DNA from: Gammaproteobacteria bacterium
GTDB taxonomy: Bacteria; Gemmatimonadota; Gemmatimonadetes; Longimicrobiales; Gaopeijiaceae
Reading direction: 5' to 3'
Length of the DNA: 5,723 nucleotides
NCBI GenBank assembly: GCA_009843625.1
Contig: VYDD01000340.1
Span: forward strand, 1-5,723
Part shown: positions 1-5,723 of the stretch, one piece after another
Numbering within the stretch: the stretch's first letter is position 1
Layout of the letters: the number at the start of each line of letters is the position of its first letter
Notes under the pieces: model-generated
What the model saw: only the letters and a program-made list of their open reading frames with translations
Database searches by the model: none
What the model was told of the DNA's origin: nothing
Translations under genes and position numbers: made by a program

Positions 1-1797
1 GTCCGAACCCTCGCGCGCGACGCGCGCCTTCCCGAACGGGATCATGAAATCCCTTCCCGGCTCCGGACTCTTGTTGTAGACCTGCCGGTACAGGTGCTTG
101 TGCTCCAGGAAGATGACGGGATCGTCGCACCGGATCGCGGTGCGCAGAAGCCCGCTGGCGTCGAGGGCGTTCGAGGGCAGCACGACGCGCAGCCCCGGCG
201 TGTGCGTGAACAGGGAGGCTCCCGTCTGCGAGTGGTAGATGCCGCCGCCCGTGAGATAGCCGCCGAAGGGAACCCGGATGACCACCGGCGCATCGAACGC
301 GCTGTTGGAGCGGTAGCGCATCGTGGCCAGCTCGTTGCGGATCTGCATGAACGCCGGCCAGATGTAGTCGAAGAACTGGATCTCGACGACGGGCTTGAGC
401 CCGCGGGCCGCCATCCCGATCGCGCGCCCGACGATGTTGGCCTCGGCGAGGGGCGAGTTGAAGACGCGGCCGCTGCCGAAACGCTTCTGGAGCCCGTGCG
501 TCACCTTGAAGACGCCGCCGTTGCACGGCACCTGCTCGAGGGCTTCGGGGCGCGAAGCGTCGGCGACGTCCTGACCGAAGACGACGATGCGCGGATCACG
601 CTCCATCTCGTCGCCGAGGCAGCGGTTGATGAGGTCGACCATGGTCAGCTTCTTGCTTCCACGGTCGAACTCCGTTGAAGCCTCGGTGTCGAATTCCGGG
701 TTCGTGGGCGGCGCGGTCTCGGAGTAGAGGTTCACCAGTGCCCGCTCCGGCGGAGGCTGGGGACGCTCCAGCGCCCGGGCGGCCGCCTCTCGAACCGTGG
801 CATGGGCCTCGGTCTCGATGCGGTCGAGCTCCTCGGCGGTGGCGACCTTGAGGTCCTGCAGCAGTTGCCGGGTGCGGGTCAGGGGGTCCTTTTCCTCTTC
901 GGCGAAGCGCTCTTCCGCCGTTCGATACGCGCGCTCGTCGTCGGACATCGAGTGCGAGTAGGGCCGGATCGTGTAGGCGTGCACGAGCGCCGGTCCCCGG
1001 CCCTGCCGGCAGTGGTGCACCGCGGCGCGGCTCGCCTTGTAGCTGTCGATGACATCGGTGCCGTCGCACTTCGCGATGAACAGATCCGGGAAGGACGACG
1101 CCAGCCCGGAGATGCTGCCCCCGGCGGTCTGCACTTCCACCGGCACCGAGATCGCGTAGCCGTTGTCCTCGATCAGGAAGATGACGGGAAGCTTGAGCGT
1201 GCAGGCGGTGTTGAGCGCTTCCCAAAATTCGCCTTCCGAGGTGGCGCCCTCCCCGGCCGAGACCAGCACGACCTCGTCCTCCTCGACCTGCCCCACGCGC
1301 TTCCGCATGTCCGGGAGCGCGGCCGCCCGGCGACCAGCCTCGGCGCATCCAACGGCCTGCAGGAACTGCGTTCCGGTGGGCGACGACATGCTCGTGATGT
1401 TGAGGCGGGGGTCGCAGAAATGGCACGGCATCTGGCGCCCGCCGGATGCGGGATCGGCTTCGGCGGCCACGGCCTGCAGGAAGTGCTCGTACGGGGTCTG
1501 GCCCAGCGACAGGGAGAGCGACCGGTCGCGGTAGTACAGGTAGAACCAATCGTGGGCGGGTCTGAGGTGGGCAGCCATGGCCACGCCGATGGCCTCGTGG
1601 CCCGCGCCCGAGATCTGGAAGAAGGTCTTGTTCTGGCGCTTGAGCGTGATCTCGCGATCGTCGATGCCCCGCGAGATCACGATGATACGGTAGAACTCGA
1701 TCAGTTGGGTCGAGGTAAGGGCGAGCCCGTCGACCGGGACCTTTCTGCGGCCGCCGGCGGGGGCGTCGGGTGGTAATGTTCGGGTGTCAGGTGCCAT
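1..1797 (-). CDS. 2-oxoacid dehydrogenase E1, alpha-beta fusion, branched-chain (2-oxoisovalerate) type; 3' end cut off by window edge
   Basis: This is the thiamine-diphosphate-dependent E1 enzyme of a 2-oxoacid dehydrogenase complex. It decarboxylates a 2-oxoacid and passes the acyl group to lipoyl-E2 in the cytoplasm. 599 residues are visible, open to the edge. The alpha domain (about 28-340) has YYRD at 88-91, GRQMP at 120-124, the ThDP motif GEG (182-184) ending in EDNGYAIS (N212), and the active-site loop YSHSMSDD with H282. A Pro-rich linker (about 345-382) leads to the beta domain (from about 383) with the cofactor glutamate E452 in NSPLAEANI and H522 in IYHSQ. GRQMP, GEGATSEG and IYHSQ match branched-chain rather than pyruvate E1. 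Separate alpha and beta genes are the commoner arrangement. About 100 C-terminal residues are missing. The start is uncertain: an in-frame ATG lies at 1806, and neither has a clear Shine-Dalgarno. The frame is open back to a stop at 1918-1920. Substrate (branched-chain versus another 2-oxoacid) is inferred. Confidence 0.93.
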   Translation of the reverse strand, partial: MAPDTRTLPPDAPAGGRRKVPVDGLALTSTQLIEFYRIIVISRGIDDREITLKRQNKTFFQISGAGHEAIGVAMAAHLRPAHDWFYLYYRDRSLSLSLGQTPYEHFLQAVAAEADPASGGRQMPCHFCDPRLNITSMSSPTGTQFLQAVGCAEAGRRAAALPDMRKRVGQVEEDEVVLVSAGEGATSEGEFWEALNTACTLKLPVIFLIEDNGYAISVPVEVQTAGGSISGLASSFPDLFIAKCDGTDVIDSYKASRAAVHHCRQGRGPALVHAYTIRPYSHSMSDDERAYRTAEERFAEEEKDPLTRTRQLLQDLKVATAEELDRIETEAHATVREAAARALERPQPPPERALVNLYSETAPPTNPEFDTEASTEFDRGSKKLTMVDLINRCLGDEMERDPRIVVFGQDVADASRPEALEQVPCNGGVFKVTHGLQKRFGSGRVFNSPLAEANIVGRAIGMAARGLKPVVEIQFFDYIWPAFMQIRNELATMRYRSNSAFDAPVVIRVPFGGYLTGGGIYHSQTGASLFTHTPGLRVVLPSNALDASGLLRTAIRCDDPVIFLEHKHLYRQVYNKSPEPGRDFMIPFGKARVAREGSD

Positions 1798-1924
1798 ATG
1801 GATCATCTGGACCCGTCGCGCGGGTGGATCGCCGCGCACGGACGGATGCTCGAGTCCGGGAGCCCCGGCCCGCAATGCGCGTGCCGGCCAGGGTCGCGTT
1901 GTGCTGCAAGACACTGCTCACCGA
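1798..1924 (-). other. GC-rich spacer/leader upstream of the E1 gene
   Basis: This is non-coding sequence between the DUF255 stop and the E1 start, probably the untranslated leader of E1. It contains a short perfect stem, CCGGG with a 3-base loop and CCCGG (1856-1868), and other GC-rich partial stems. No T-run follows any of them on the minus strand, so they do not look like terminators. The E1 frame continues open through part of this stretch without a recognisable start signal, so an N-terminal extension of E1 cannot be fully excluded. Confidence 0.3.
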
Positions 1925-1954
1925 AAGATAGCCGGAGCGGGCAACCGGGTCCAA
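1925..1954 (-). promoter_or_regulatory. Candidate promoter for the E1 gene
   Basis: On the minus strand TTGGAC (1954-1949) is followed after 18 bases by TATCTT (1930-1925). It lies between the DUF255 stop codon and the E1 start, and AT-rich hexamers are scarce in this GC-rich window. If used, transcription would begin near 1918 and leave a leader of roughly 120 bases before the E1 start. The same GGTTG plus CCGGN-TATCTT layout occurs upstream of the amidohydrolase. This rests on pattern only; the match to the sigma-70 consensus is moderate. Confidence 0.35.
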
Positions 1955-1977
1955 CCACGGACCGCGCTGCGATCCCG

Positions 1978-4119
1978 TCAGTGCGCTTCCGCGGCGTCGA
2001 GCTGGTCGGCCAGCGTGCGCGGATCGGAGACGGGCCGCTGACAGGTGTACTCGTGGCACACGTGGGCGCGCGGCGCCCGGTCACCCTGGTCGCCCACCGC
2101 GAGCCGCCAGGGTGCCCGCGGCGTCCTGCCCGCCTCGTCGCCGGTGACCAGCCGGTCGGGCAGGTAGCGGCCGTGCGCCGCCTGCAGCAGCGCCCGGGTG
2201 GCGCGGTCGTCGGGGTCGCCCTCGATGACCACTTCCACGCCGGGCCGGTCGAAGGCGTCGGCCACCGTGAGAAGTCTCCCGTAGGCGCTGGGGAAGCGCG
2301 CCATGGCAGCCGCCTCGCTGGCCAGGACCCGGGCCGCCAGGATGCGGAAGTCCTCCCGGTCCAGAAGGCGGCCCAGGCGCAGCAGCACCTCGGCCGCCAG
2401 GGAGTTGCCGGCCGGGGTGGCGTTGTCGGTGGCGTCGCGGGGACGCACCACCAGCGCCTGGTCCGCTCGGTGGGTGTCGAAGAGTAGGCCGCTCGCCCGA
2501 TCGAAGAACCCCTCTGCGAGGGCCTCGGCAAGTTCCGTGGCGCGATCGAGCCACACGGCGCGCAGCGTCGCTTCATGCAGCGCCAGGAATGCCCCCGCAA
2601 GCGACGCGTAGTCCTCCAGAAACCCGCCCACTGGCGAGGGACGCTCCCTGTGGCTGCGCAGCAGGCGACCGTCGCGCCGCAGTTCGGCGAGGATGAACTC
2701 TCCGGCCTGCTCGGCCGCGCGCACGTATTCGCGCCGTCCCAGGGCCGCGCCGGCTTCCGCCAGGACGCGCATCGCAAATCCGTTCCAGGCCACGATGACC
2801 TTCTCGTCGCGGAACGGTGGTTCGCGCAGCGCCCGGGCTTTGAGCAGAACGGCCGACGCCCGCGCGAGCACCGTGTCGAATTCGTCCGGCGCGAGCCCCT
2901 CCGCCCGCGCCACCGACTCCGGATCGTGGGGGAGGTGAAGGATGTTGCGGCCCTCGAAGTTGCCGGCCGGGGTGACGTCGTAGCAGCGCCGGAACAGGCG
3001 CGCCGAGGACGGGTCGAGCAATGCGTCGATCTCCTCCGCCGTCCAGAGATAGAACAGCCCTTCCTCGCCCTCGGAGTCCGCGTCGCGCGCGGAGTAGAAG
3101 CCGCCCTCCGGCGAACGCAGGTCGGTGAGCATGTACGCCAGCGTCTTCTCGGTGACCGCCAGGAATTCGGCGTCCCCCGTATACAGATGAGCCTGCAGAT
3201 ACGCGCTCGCGAGCAGGGCGTTGTCGTAGAGCATCTTCTCGAAGTGCGGCACCAGCCAGCGCGCGTCGACCGTGTAGCGGTGGAATCCCCCGCCCAACTG
3301 ATCGTGGATGCCCCCGCGCGCCATCTTGCGCAGCGTGTGCGTCGCCATCGACAGCAACTGATCGTCCCTCGAAGCGCGGTGAACCCGCAGCATGAGTTCC
3401 AGCACCATGGGCTGAGGGAACTTGGGCGCCCGCCCGAAGCCTCCGTTGATCGTGTCGTAGGCCCGGGCGATGTTGCCGCAGGCGGCGCGCGCCAGCCCGG
3501 TTCGCGCCTCGAGGTCTTCGGGTGACGCCCGTCCCGCGTCCGGAGGGCTCATGGAGCGCTCCAGCAGCCCGCGCATCCGGTTCGCGGCCTCGCGGACTTC
3601 GGCCTTGCGCCCCGTATAGGCCCGGCCGGCGGCCTCGAGCACCTGGCGGAACGACGGCATGCCGTGGCGAGGCTTCGGCGGGAAGTAGGTCCCCCCGTAG
3701 TAGGGCAGGCCCTGCGGGGTCAGGAAGGCGGTGAGCGGCCATCCCCCCTGCCCGGTGATGCTCTGAACCGCGCGCATGTAGATCGCGTCCAGGTCAGGCC
3801 GCTCCTCCCGGTCGACCTTGATGTTGACGAAGTGCTCGTTCATGAGCGCGGCCGTCCCGTCGTCCTCGAAGGACTCGCGCTCCATGACGTGGCACCAGTG
3901 GCAGGCGGAGTAGCCAATGGAGAGGAGGATGGGCCGGTCCTCGTCGCGCGCGCGAGCCAGTGCTTCGTCGCCCCACGGGTACCAGTCCACCGGGTTTCCG
4001 GCGTGCTGCAGGAGGTAGGGGCTGGTCTCGCGCGCCAGTCGGTTGCGTGCGTGCCCGCCGGAAGCCGGGTGACCGCGGCCGGAGGAATCGGGCCGCGCGG
4101 ATGGTGGCGTGTCGGTCAT
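1978..4119 (-). CDS. DUF255 thioredoxin-fold / six-hairpin protein (YyaL, SPATA20-like)
   Basis: A full-length 713-residue member of the family that includes Bacillus YyaL and human SPATA20. After a poorly conserved S/G/P-rich tail (1-24), the thioredoxin-like DUF255 domain starts at NRLARETSPYLLQHA (26-40), with NPVDWYPWG (42-50), the CHWC redox motif (C73, C76), KVDREERPD (101-109) and GGWPLTAFLTP (125-135). The rest is an alpha/alpha-barrel like the six-hairpin sugar epimerases and hydrolases: GGFGRAPKFP (226-235), GGIHDQLGGGFHRYT (269-283), HFEKMLYDNA (292-301), FYSARDADSEGEEG (341-354), VAWNGFAM (443-450), DNATPAGNS (565-573). The C-terminal cysteine pair C688/C693 is typical of the family. 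There is no signal peptide, so it is probably cytoplasmic. The biochemical role of the family is not settled; a redox-linked or carbohydrate-related role is only suggested by fold. Its start overlaps the amidohydrolase stop by ATGA and has a very strong ribosome binding site. Confidence 0.95.
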   Translation of the reverse strand: MTDTPPSARPDSSGRGHPASGGHARNRLARETSPYLLQHAGNPVDWYPWGDEALARARDEDRPILLSIGYSACHWCHVMERESFEDDGTAALMNEHFVNIKVDREERPDLDAIYMRAVQSITGQGGWPLTAFLTPQGLPYYGGTYFPPKPRHGMPSFRQVLEAAGRAYTGRKAEVREAANRMRGLLERSMSPPDAGRASPEDLEARTGLARAACGNIARAYDTINGGFGRAPKFPQPMVLELMLRVHRASRDDQLLSMATHTLRKMARGGIHDQLGGGFHRYTVDARWLVPHFEKMLYDNALLASAYLQAHLYTGDAEFLAVTEKTLAYMLTDLRSPEGGFYSARDADSEGEEGLFYLWTAEEIDALLDPSSARLFRRCYDVTPAGNFEGRNILHLPHDPESVARAEGLAPDEFDTVLARASAVLLKARALREPPFRDEKVIVAWNGFAMRVLAEAGAALGRREYVRAAEQAGEFILAELRRDGRLLRSHRERPSPVGGFLEDYASLAGAFLALHEATLRAVWLDRATELAEALAEGFFDRASGLLFDTHRADQALVVRPRDATDNATPAGNSLAAEVLLRLGRLLDREDFRILAARVLASEAAAMARFPSAYGRLLTVADAFDRPGVEVVIEGDPDDRATRALLQAAHGRYLPDRLVTGDEAGRTPRAPWRLAVGDQGDRAPRAHVCHEYTCQRPVSDPRTLADQLDAAEAH

Positions 4120-5540
4120 GGCCGCATCACCTCCAGAACCTGCCCCCGGAAGGCGCGCGCGCGCTCCAGCACTTCCGCCTCGCTCACCGTCAGCACCTCG
4201 CGGTCGCGCACCACCACGCGTCCGTTCACCAGCACCGTGGCGACATCGCTCCCGCGGGTCGCGTAGACCAGGTGCGAGTAGGCGTTGTAGAGCGGGGTGA
4301 GGCCGGCCCGGCGGGTGTCGACGAGCACGACGTCGGCGCGCTTCCCCGGCTCGAGCGATCCGATTTCGTCGTGGAGGCCGAGGACCCGGGCGCCGCCCAT
4401 GGTGGCGAGGCGGAACACGGTCTCGGCCGGGAGCGCGGTGGGATCGGCGGCGGCGAACTTGTGGATCTTGGCGGCGGTGTCCATCTCGTCGAAGAGGTCC
4501 AGGTCGTTGTTGCTGACCGGCCCGTCGGTACCGATCCCGACCGGAATCCCCGCGGCCAGCGCCTCCACGATCGGAGCTGCCCGCGAAATGCCCAGCTTCA
4601 TGTTGCTCTCGGGGTTGTGGGCGATGCCCGCCCCGCTGGCTGCGATGCGCGCGATGTCCTCCTCGGAGAGATAGATGGAGTGGGCGAGCACCGTCCCCGG
4701 CCGCAGGGCGCCGATGGACTCGAGCGCCTCCACCACCCCCATCCCGGTCAGGCCGCTCACGGTGGCGAATTCCCCCGCGTCTTCGGCGGTGTGGATCTGA
4801 AAGGGAGCGCCGTAGTCGTTGGCCAGCCGCACCGCGGCCGCCACGTCCTCGAGCGAGGTCGTGTAGAGCGAGTGGGCGGCCACGCCGGGGGTCAGGGTGG
4901 GGTGGTCGCGGTAGCGCTCCAGGAAGTCGGCGGCGTCGGCCAGGGAGGCGGCCGGCGACGCGAAGTCCGGGGTGGGGAAGCCGATCACGTGCGGCCCGAG
5001 CACCGCGCGGATGCCGGCGTCGATGGTGGCCCTCGCCGCGTCGTCCCTGAAGTAGTACATGTCCGCGAAGGTCGTCGTCCCGCTCCTGAGCATCTCGATG
5101 CACGAGAGCAGCGTTCCCCAGTACACGAAGTCGGGGCTCACCAGGGCCGCTTCCGCCGGGAAGATGTGCTCCTCCAGCCAGGTCATCAGCGGCAGGTCGT
5201 CGGCGAGTCCCCTGAGGAGCGACATCGCCGCGTGCCCATGCGTGTTCACCAGCCCCGGGATCACGAGGTGTCCGGTTGCGTCGAGCACGGCCACATCGGA
5301 GGGTCGGGGATCGCCCGGGGCCAGCAGCCCGGCGATGCGTTCTCCCTCCACGAGAACCGCGCCGCCCTCAAGCACGGTTCCGGCATCGTCCATGACCACC
5401 ACCGTGCCGCCGTCGATCAGAAGCCGCTCATCCGCCTGTGGCGCAGGGGAGGCGGTACACGCTGCCGACGGCAGCACGAGCAGCGCCGTCAGGGCGCGAA
5501 AGCCGGGCCACCGGGTCCAGCGTTCAGCGGTGAACGTCAT
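4116..5540 (-). CDS. Exported amidohydrolase, SAH/MTA deaminase - chlorohydrolase (ATZ/TRZ-like) family
   Basis: A 474-residue metal-dependent amidohydrolase. The N-terminal beta domain (about 40-95) leads into the TIM barrel with the HxH motif (H101, H103 in NTHGH), HTAE (H250, E253), AHS (H286), AHNPESNMKL (308-316) and GTDG (D339). This set is typical of S-adenosylhomocysteine / methylthioadenosine deaminases and related chlorohydrolases. The end of the protein returns to the beta domain (GSLEPGKRADVVLVD, 394-408). The N-terminus has arginines and then a hydrophobic run (ALTALLVLPSAAC, 16-28). That suggests a signal peptide, possibly lipoprotein, with C28 as the modified residue, although the lipobox SAAC is weak and has Pro at -4. 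The protein would then act outside the cytoplasmic membrane. The start at 5540 is chosen because it places the signal peptide at the N-terminus and meets the stop of a small upstream ORF. In-frame ATGs at 5552, 5561 and 5666 are alternatives. True substrate unknown. Confidence 0.88.
   Translation of the reverse strand: MTFTAERWTRWPGFRALTALLVLPSAACTASPAPQADERLLIDGGTVVVMDDAGTVLEGGAVLVEGERIAGLLAPGDPRPSDVAVLDATGHLVIPGLVNTHGHAAMSLLRGLADDLPLMTWLEEHIFPAEAALVSPDFVYWGTLLSCIEMLRSGTTTFADMYYFRDDAARATIDAGIRAVLGPHVIGFPTPDFASPAASLADAADFLERYRDHPTLTPGVAAHSLYTTSLEDVAAAVRLANDYGAPFQIHTAEDAGEFATVSGLTGMGVVEALESIGALRPGTVLAHSIYLSEEDIARIAASGAGIAHNPESNMKLGISRAAPIVEALAAGIPVGIGTDGPVSNNDLDLFDEMDTAAKIHKFAAADPTALPAETVFRLATMGGARVLGLHDEIGSLEPGKRADVVLVDTRRAGLTPLYNAYSHLVYATRGSDVATVLVNGRVVVRDREVLTVSEAEVLERARAFRGQVLEVMRP
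4126..4134 (-). promoter_or_regulatory. Ribosome binding site of the DUF255 gene
   Basis: GGAGGTGAT lies 6 bases before the ATG at 4119 on the minus strand. It is an uninterrupted complement of the usual 16S rRNA 3' end and sits inside the last codons of the amidohydrolase gene. It fixes the DUF255 start at 4119, even though the frame stays open further upstream to about 5103. Confidence 0.85.
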
Positions 5541-5593
5541 TTTGCATTCCATCCTGTACATGATTCTGTTGTCGCGTTCACCCGATTGCGCAT
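5537..5593 (-). CDS. Possible 18-residue leader ORF upstream of the amidohydrolase
   Basis: ATG at 5593 opens an 18-codon frame, MRNRVNATTESCTGWNAK, whose TGA overlaps the ATG of the amidohydrolase (ATGA, 5540-5537). It has a better ribosome binding site (GGAGG, 5604-5600) than the amidohydrolase start. The peptide matches nothing I recognise and has no run of one amino acid that would suggest an attenuator. If translated, its main role may be to deliver ribosomes to the downstream start. It could equally be a chance frame inside the leader, or lie inside the coding part if the amidohydrolase really starts at 5666. Confidence 0.35.
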   Translation of the reverse strand: MRNRVNATTESCTGWNAK

Positions 5594-5599
5594 TGCCGT

Positions 5600-5604
5600 C
5601 CTCC
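5600..5604 (-). promoter_or_regulatory. Shine-Dalgarno of the leader ORF
   Basis: GGAGG lies 6 bases before the ATG at 5593 on the minus strand. It is the strongest Shine-Dalgarno match in the leader of this transcript. The amidohydrolase start at 5540 has only a short GGA about 7 bases ahead of it. Confidence 0.4.
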
Positions 5605-5631
5605 GATTCCGCCGTGCCATCATCAGAACCT

Positions 5632-5662
5632 AAGATATCCGGCAACGCCTCTCTCCGGACAA
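5632..5662 (-). promoter_or_regulatory. Candidate promoter for the amidohydrolase-DUF255 unit
   Basis: On the minus strand TTGTCC (5662-5657) precedes TATCTT (5637-5632) with a 19-base spacer, slightly longer than ideal. Transcription would begin near 5625, about 30 bases before the leader ORF. An amidohydrolase start at 5666 would then be excluded. The layout resembles the candidate promoter in front of the E1 gene. Pattern only. Confidence 0.33.
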
Positions 5663-5671
5663 CCATGCCGG

Positions 5672-5723
5672 ATGCCCGCTCCCCTCATCCGGACGGCCAG
5701 GTTCCACTTCGACGATGACCTCT
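5672..5723 (+). CDS. Probable start of a divergent gene, cut off by window edge
   Basis: The only plus-strand coding candidate. ATG at 5672 opens MPAPLIRTARFHFDDDL, and the frame continues past the edge. In this frame 15 of 17 codons end in G or C, as expected for a real gene in this genome, and the peptide has an ordinary amphipathic look. No good Shine-Dalgarno is visible. The RTARFHFDDDL stretch loosely recalls the first strand of Mut7-C/ubiquitin-like RNase proteins, but 17 residues are too few to assign a family. An overlapping frame from the ATG at 5664 stops at 5718 and looks less likely. Confidence 0.4.
   Translation, partial: MPAPLIRTARFHFDDDL

Noticed and set aside
596..1549. A 317-residue minus-strand open frame overlapping the E1 gene
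   Set aside because: It is an R/G/P-rich out-of-frame shadow of the E1 gene, which reads continuously in another frame from 1797 to the window edge.
802..1776. A 324-residue plus-strand open frame
   Set aside because: It is antisense to the E1 alpha domain, whose motifs are unmistakable on the minus strand; no domain is recognisable in the plus-strand product.
1948..1963. Stem GGTCC / GGACC with a 6-base loop just after the DUF255 stop, as a terminator
   Set aside because: Only five base pairs and no T-run on the minus strand; it overlaps the candidate -35 of the E1 promoter.
3295..3365. Direct repeat of 11 bases (CAACTGATCGT) at 3295-3305 and 3355-3365
   Set aside because: Both copies lie inside the DUF255 gene in the same frame and encode similar short peptides (HDQL, DDQL); most likely chance, with no further copies seen.
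1978..5103. A single 1041-residue minus-strand open frame that would make a fusion with the DUF255 protein
   Set aside because: The part before 4119 is R/G-rich shadow translation of the amidohydrolase in another frame; the conserved DUF255 protein starts at 4119 behind a perfect ribosome binding site.
3960..5633. A 557-residue plus-strand open frame antisense to the amidohydrolase
   Set aside because: It lies opposite a gene with clear catalytic motifs, and its translation is R/G/H/V-rich without domains; long antisense frames are common in GC-rich DNA.
5541..5666. Amidohydrolase start at the ATG at 5666, adding 42 residues
   Set aside because: The extra residues are polar and unlike a signal peptide, would bury the export signal, and would run through the candidate promoter; the ribosome binding site is poorly spaced.

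Overview
The window is GC-rich (about two thirds G+C by eye) and densely coding, almost entirely on the minus strand. It reads like a chromosomal piece from a high-GC soil or marine bacterium. The mix of a fused branched-chain-type 2-oxoacid dehydrogenase E1, an exported amidohydrolase and a DUF255 thioredoxin-fold protein would fit Gemmatimonadota or a related phylum. That placement is inference from gene style; there is no rRNA or other marker here.

Layout, read in the direction of minus-strand transcription (right to left). At the right edge a short plus-strand frame (5672 onward, cut off) probably begins a divergent gene. About 80 bases (5594-5671) separate it from the minus-strand unit and hold a candidate promoter. 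Next come a possible 18-codon leader ORF (5593-5537), an exported amidohydrolase of the SAH/MTA-deaminase/chlorohydrolase-like family (5540-4116), and a 713-residue DUF255/YyaL/SPATA20-like protein (4119-1978). The leader ORF and the amidohydrolase overlap by ATGA, and so do the amidohydrolase and the DUF255 gene, so translation may be coupled along the chain. A 180-base spacer with a second candidate promoter follows. Then comes the E1 alpha-beta fusion of a branched-chain-type 2-oxoacid dehydrogenase (1797 to the left edge), which lacks roughly its last 100 residues.

How the genes work together: the amidohydrolase and the DUF255 protein look like one operon. The E1 gene probably has its own promoter; its E2 and E3 partners are not in the window. 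No shared pathway for the three can be read from the sequence. There are no tRNAs, rRNAs, CRISPR arrays, insertion sequences or clear rho-independent terminators. I found no convincing new multi-gene system. The most interesting signals are small ones: two look-alike promoter candidates, a leader ORF feeding into the amidohydrolase start, and an amidohydrolase with a cytoplasmic-enzyme signature behind an export signal.
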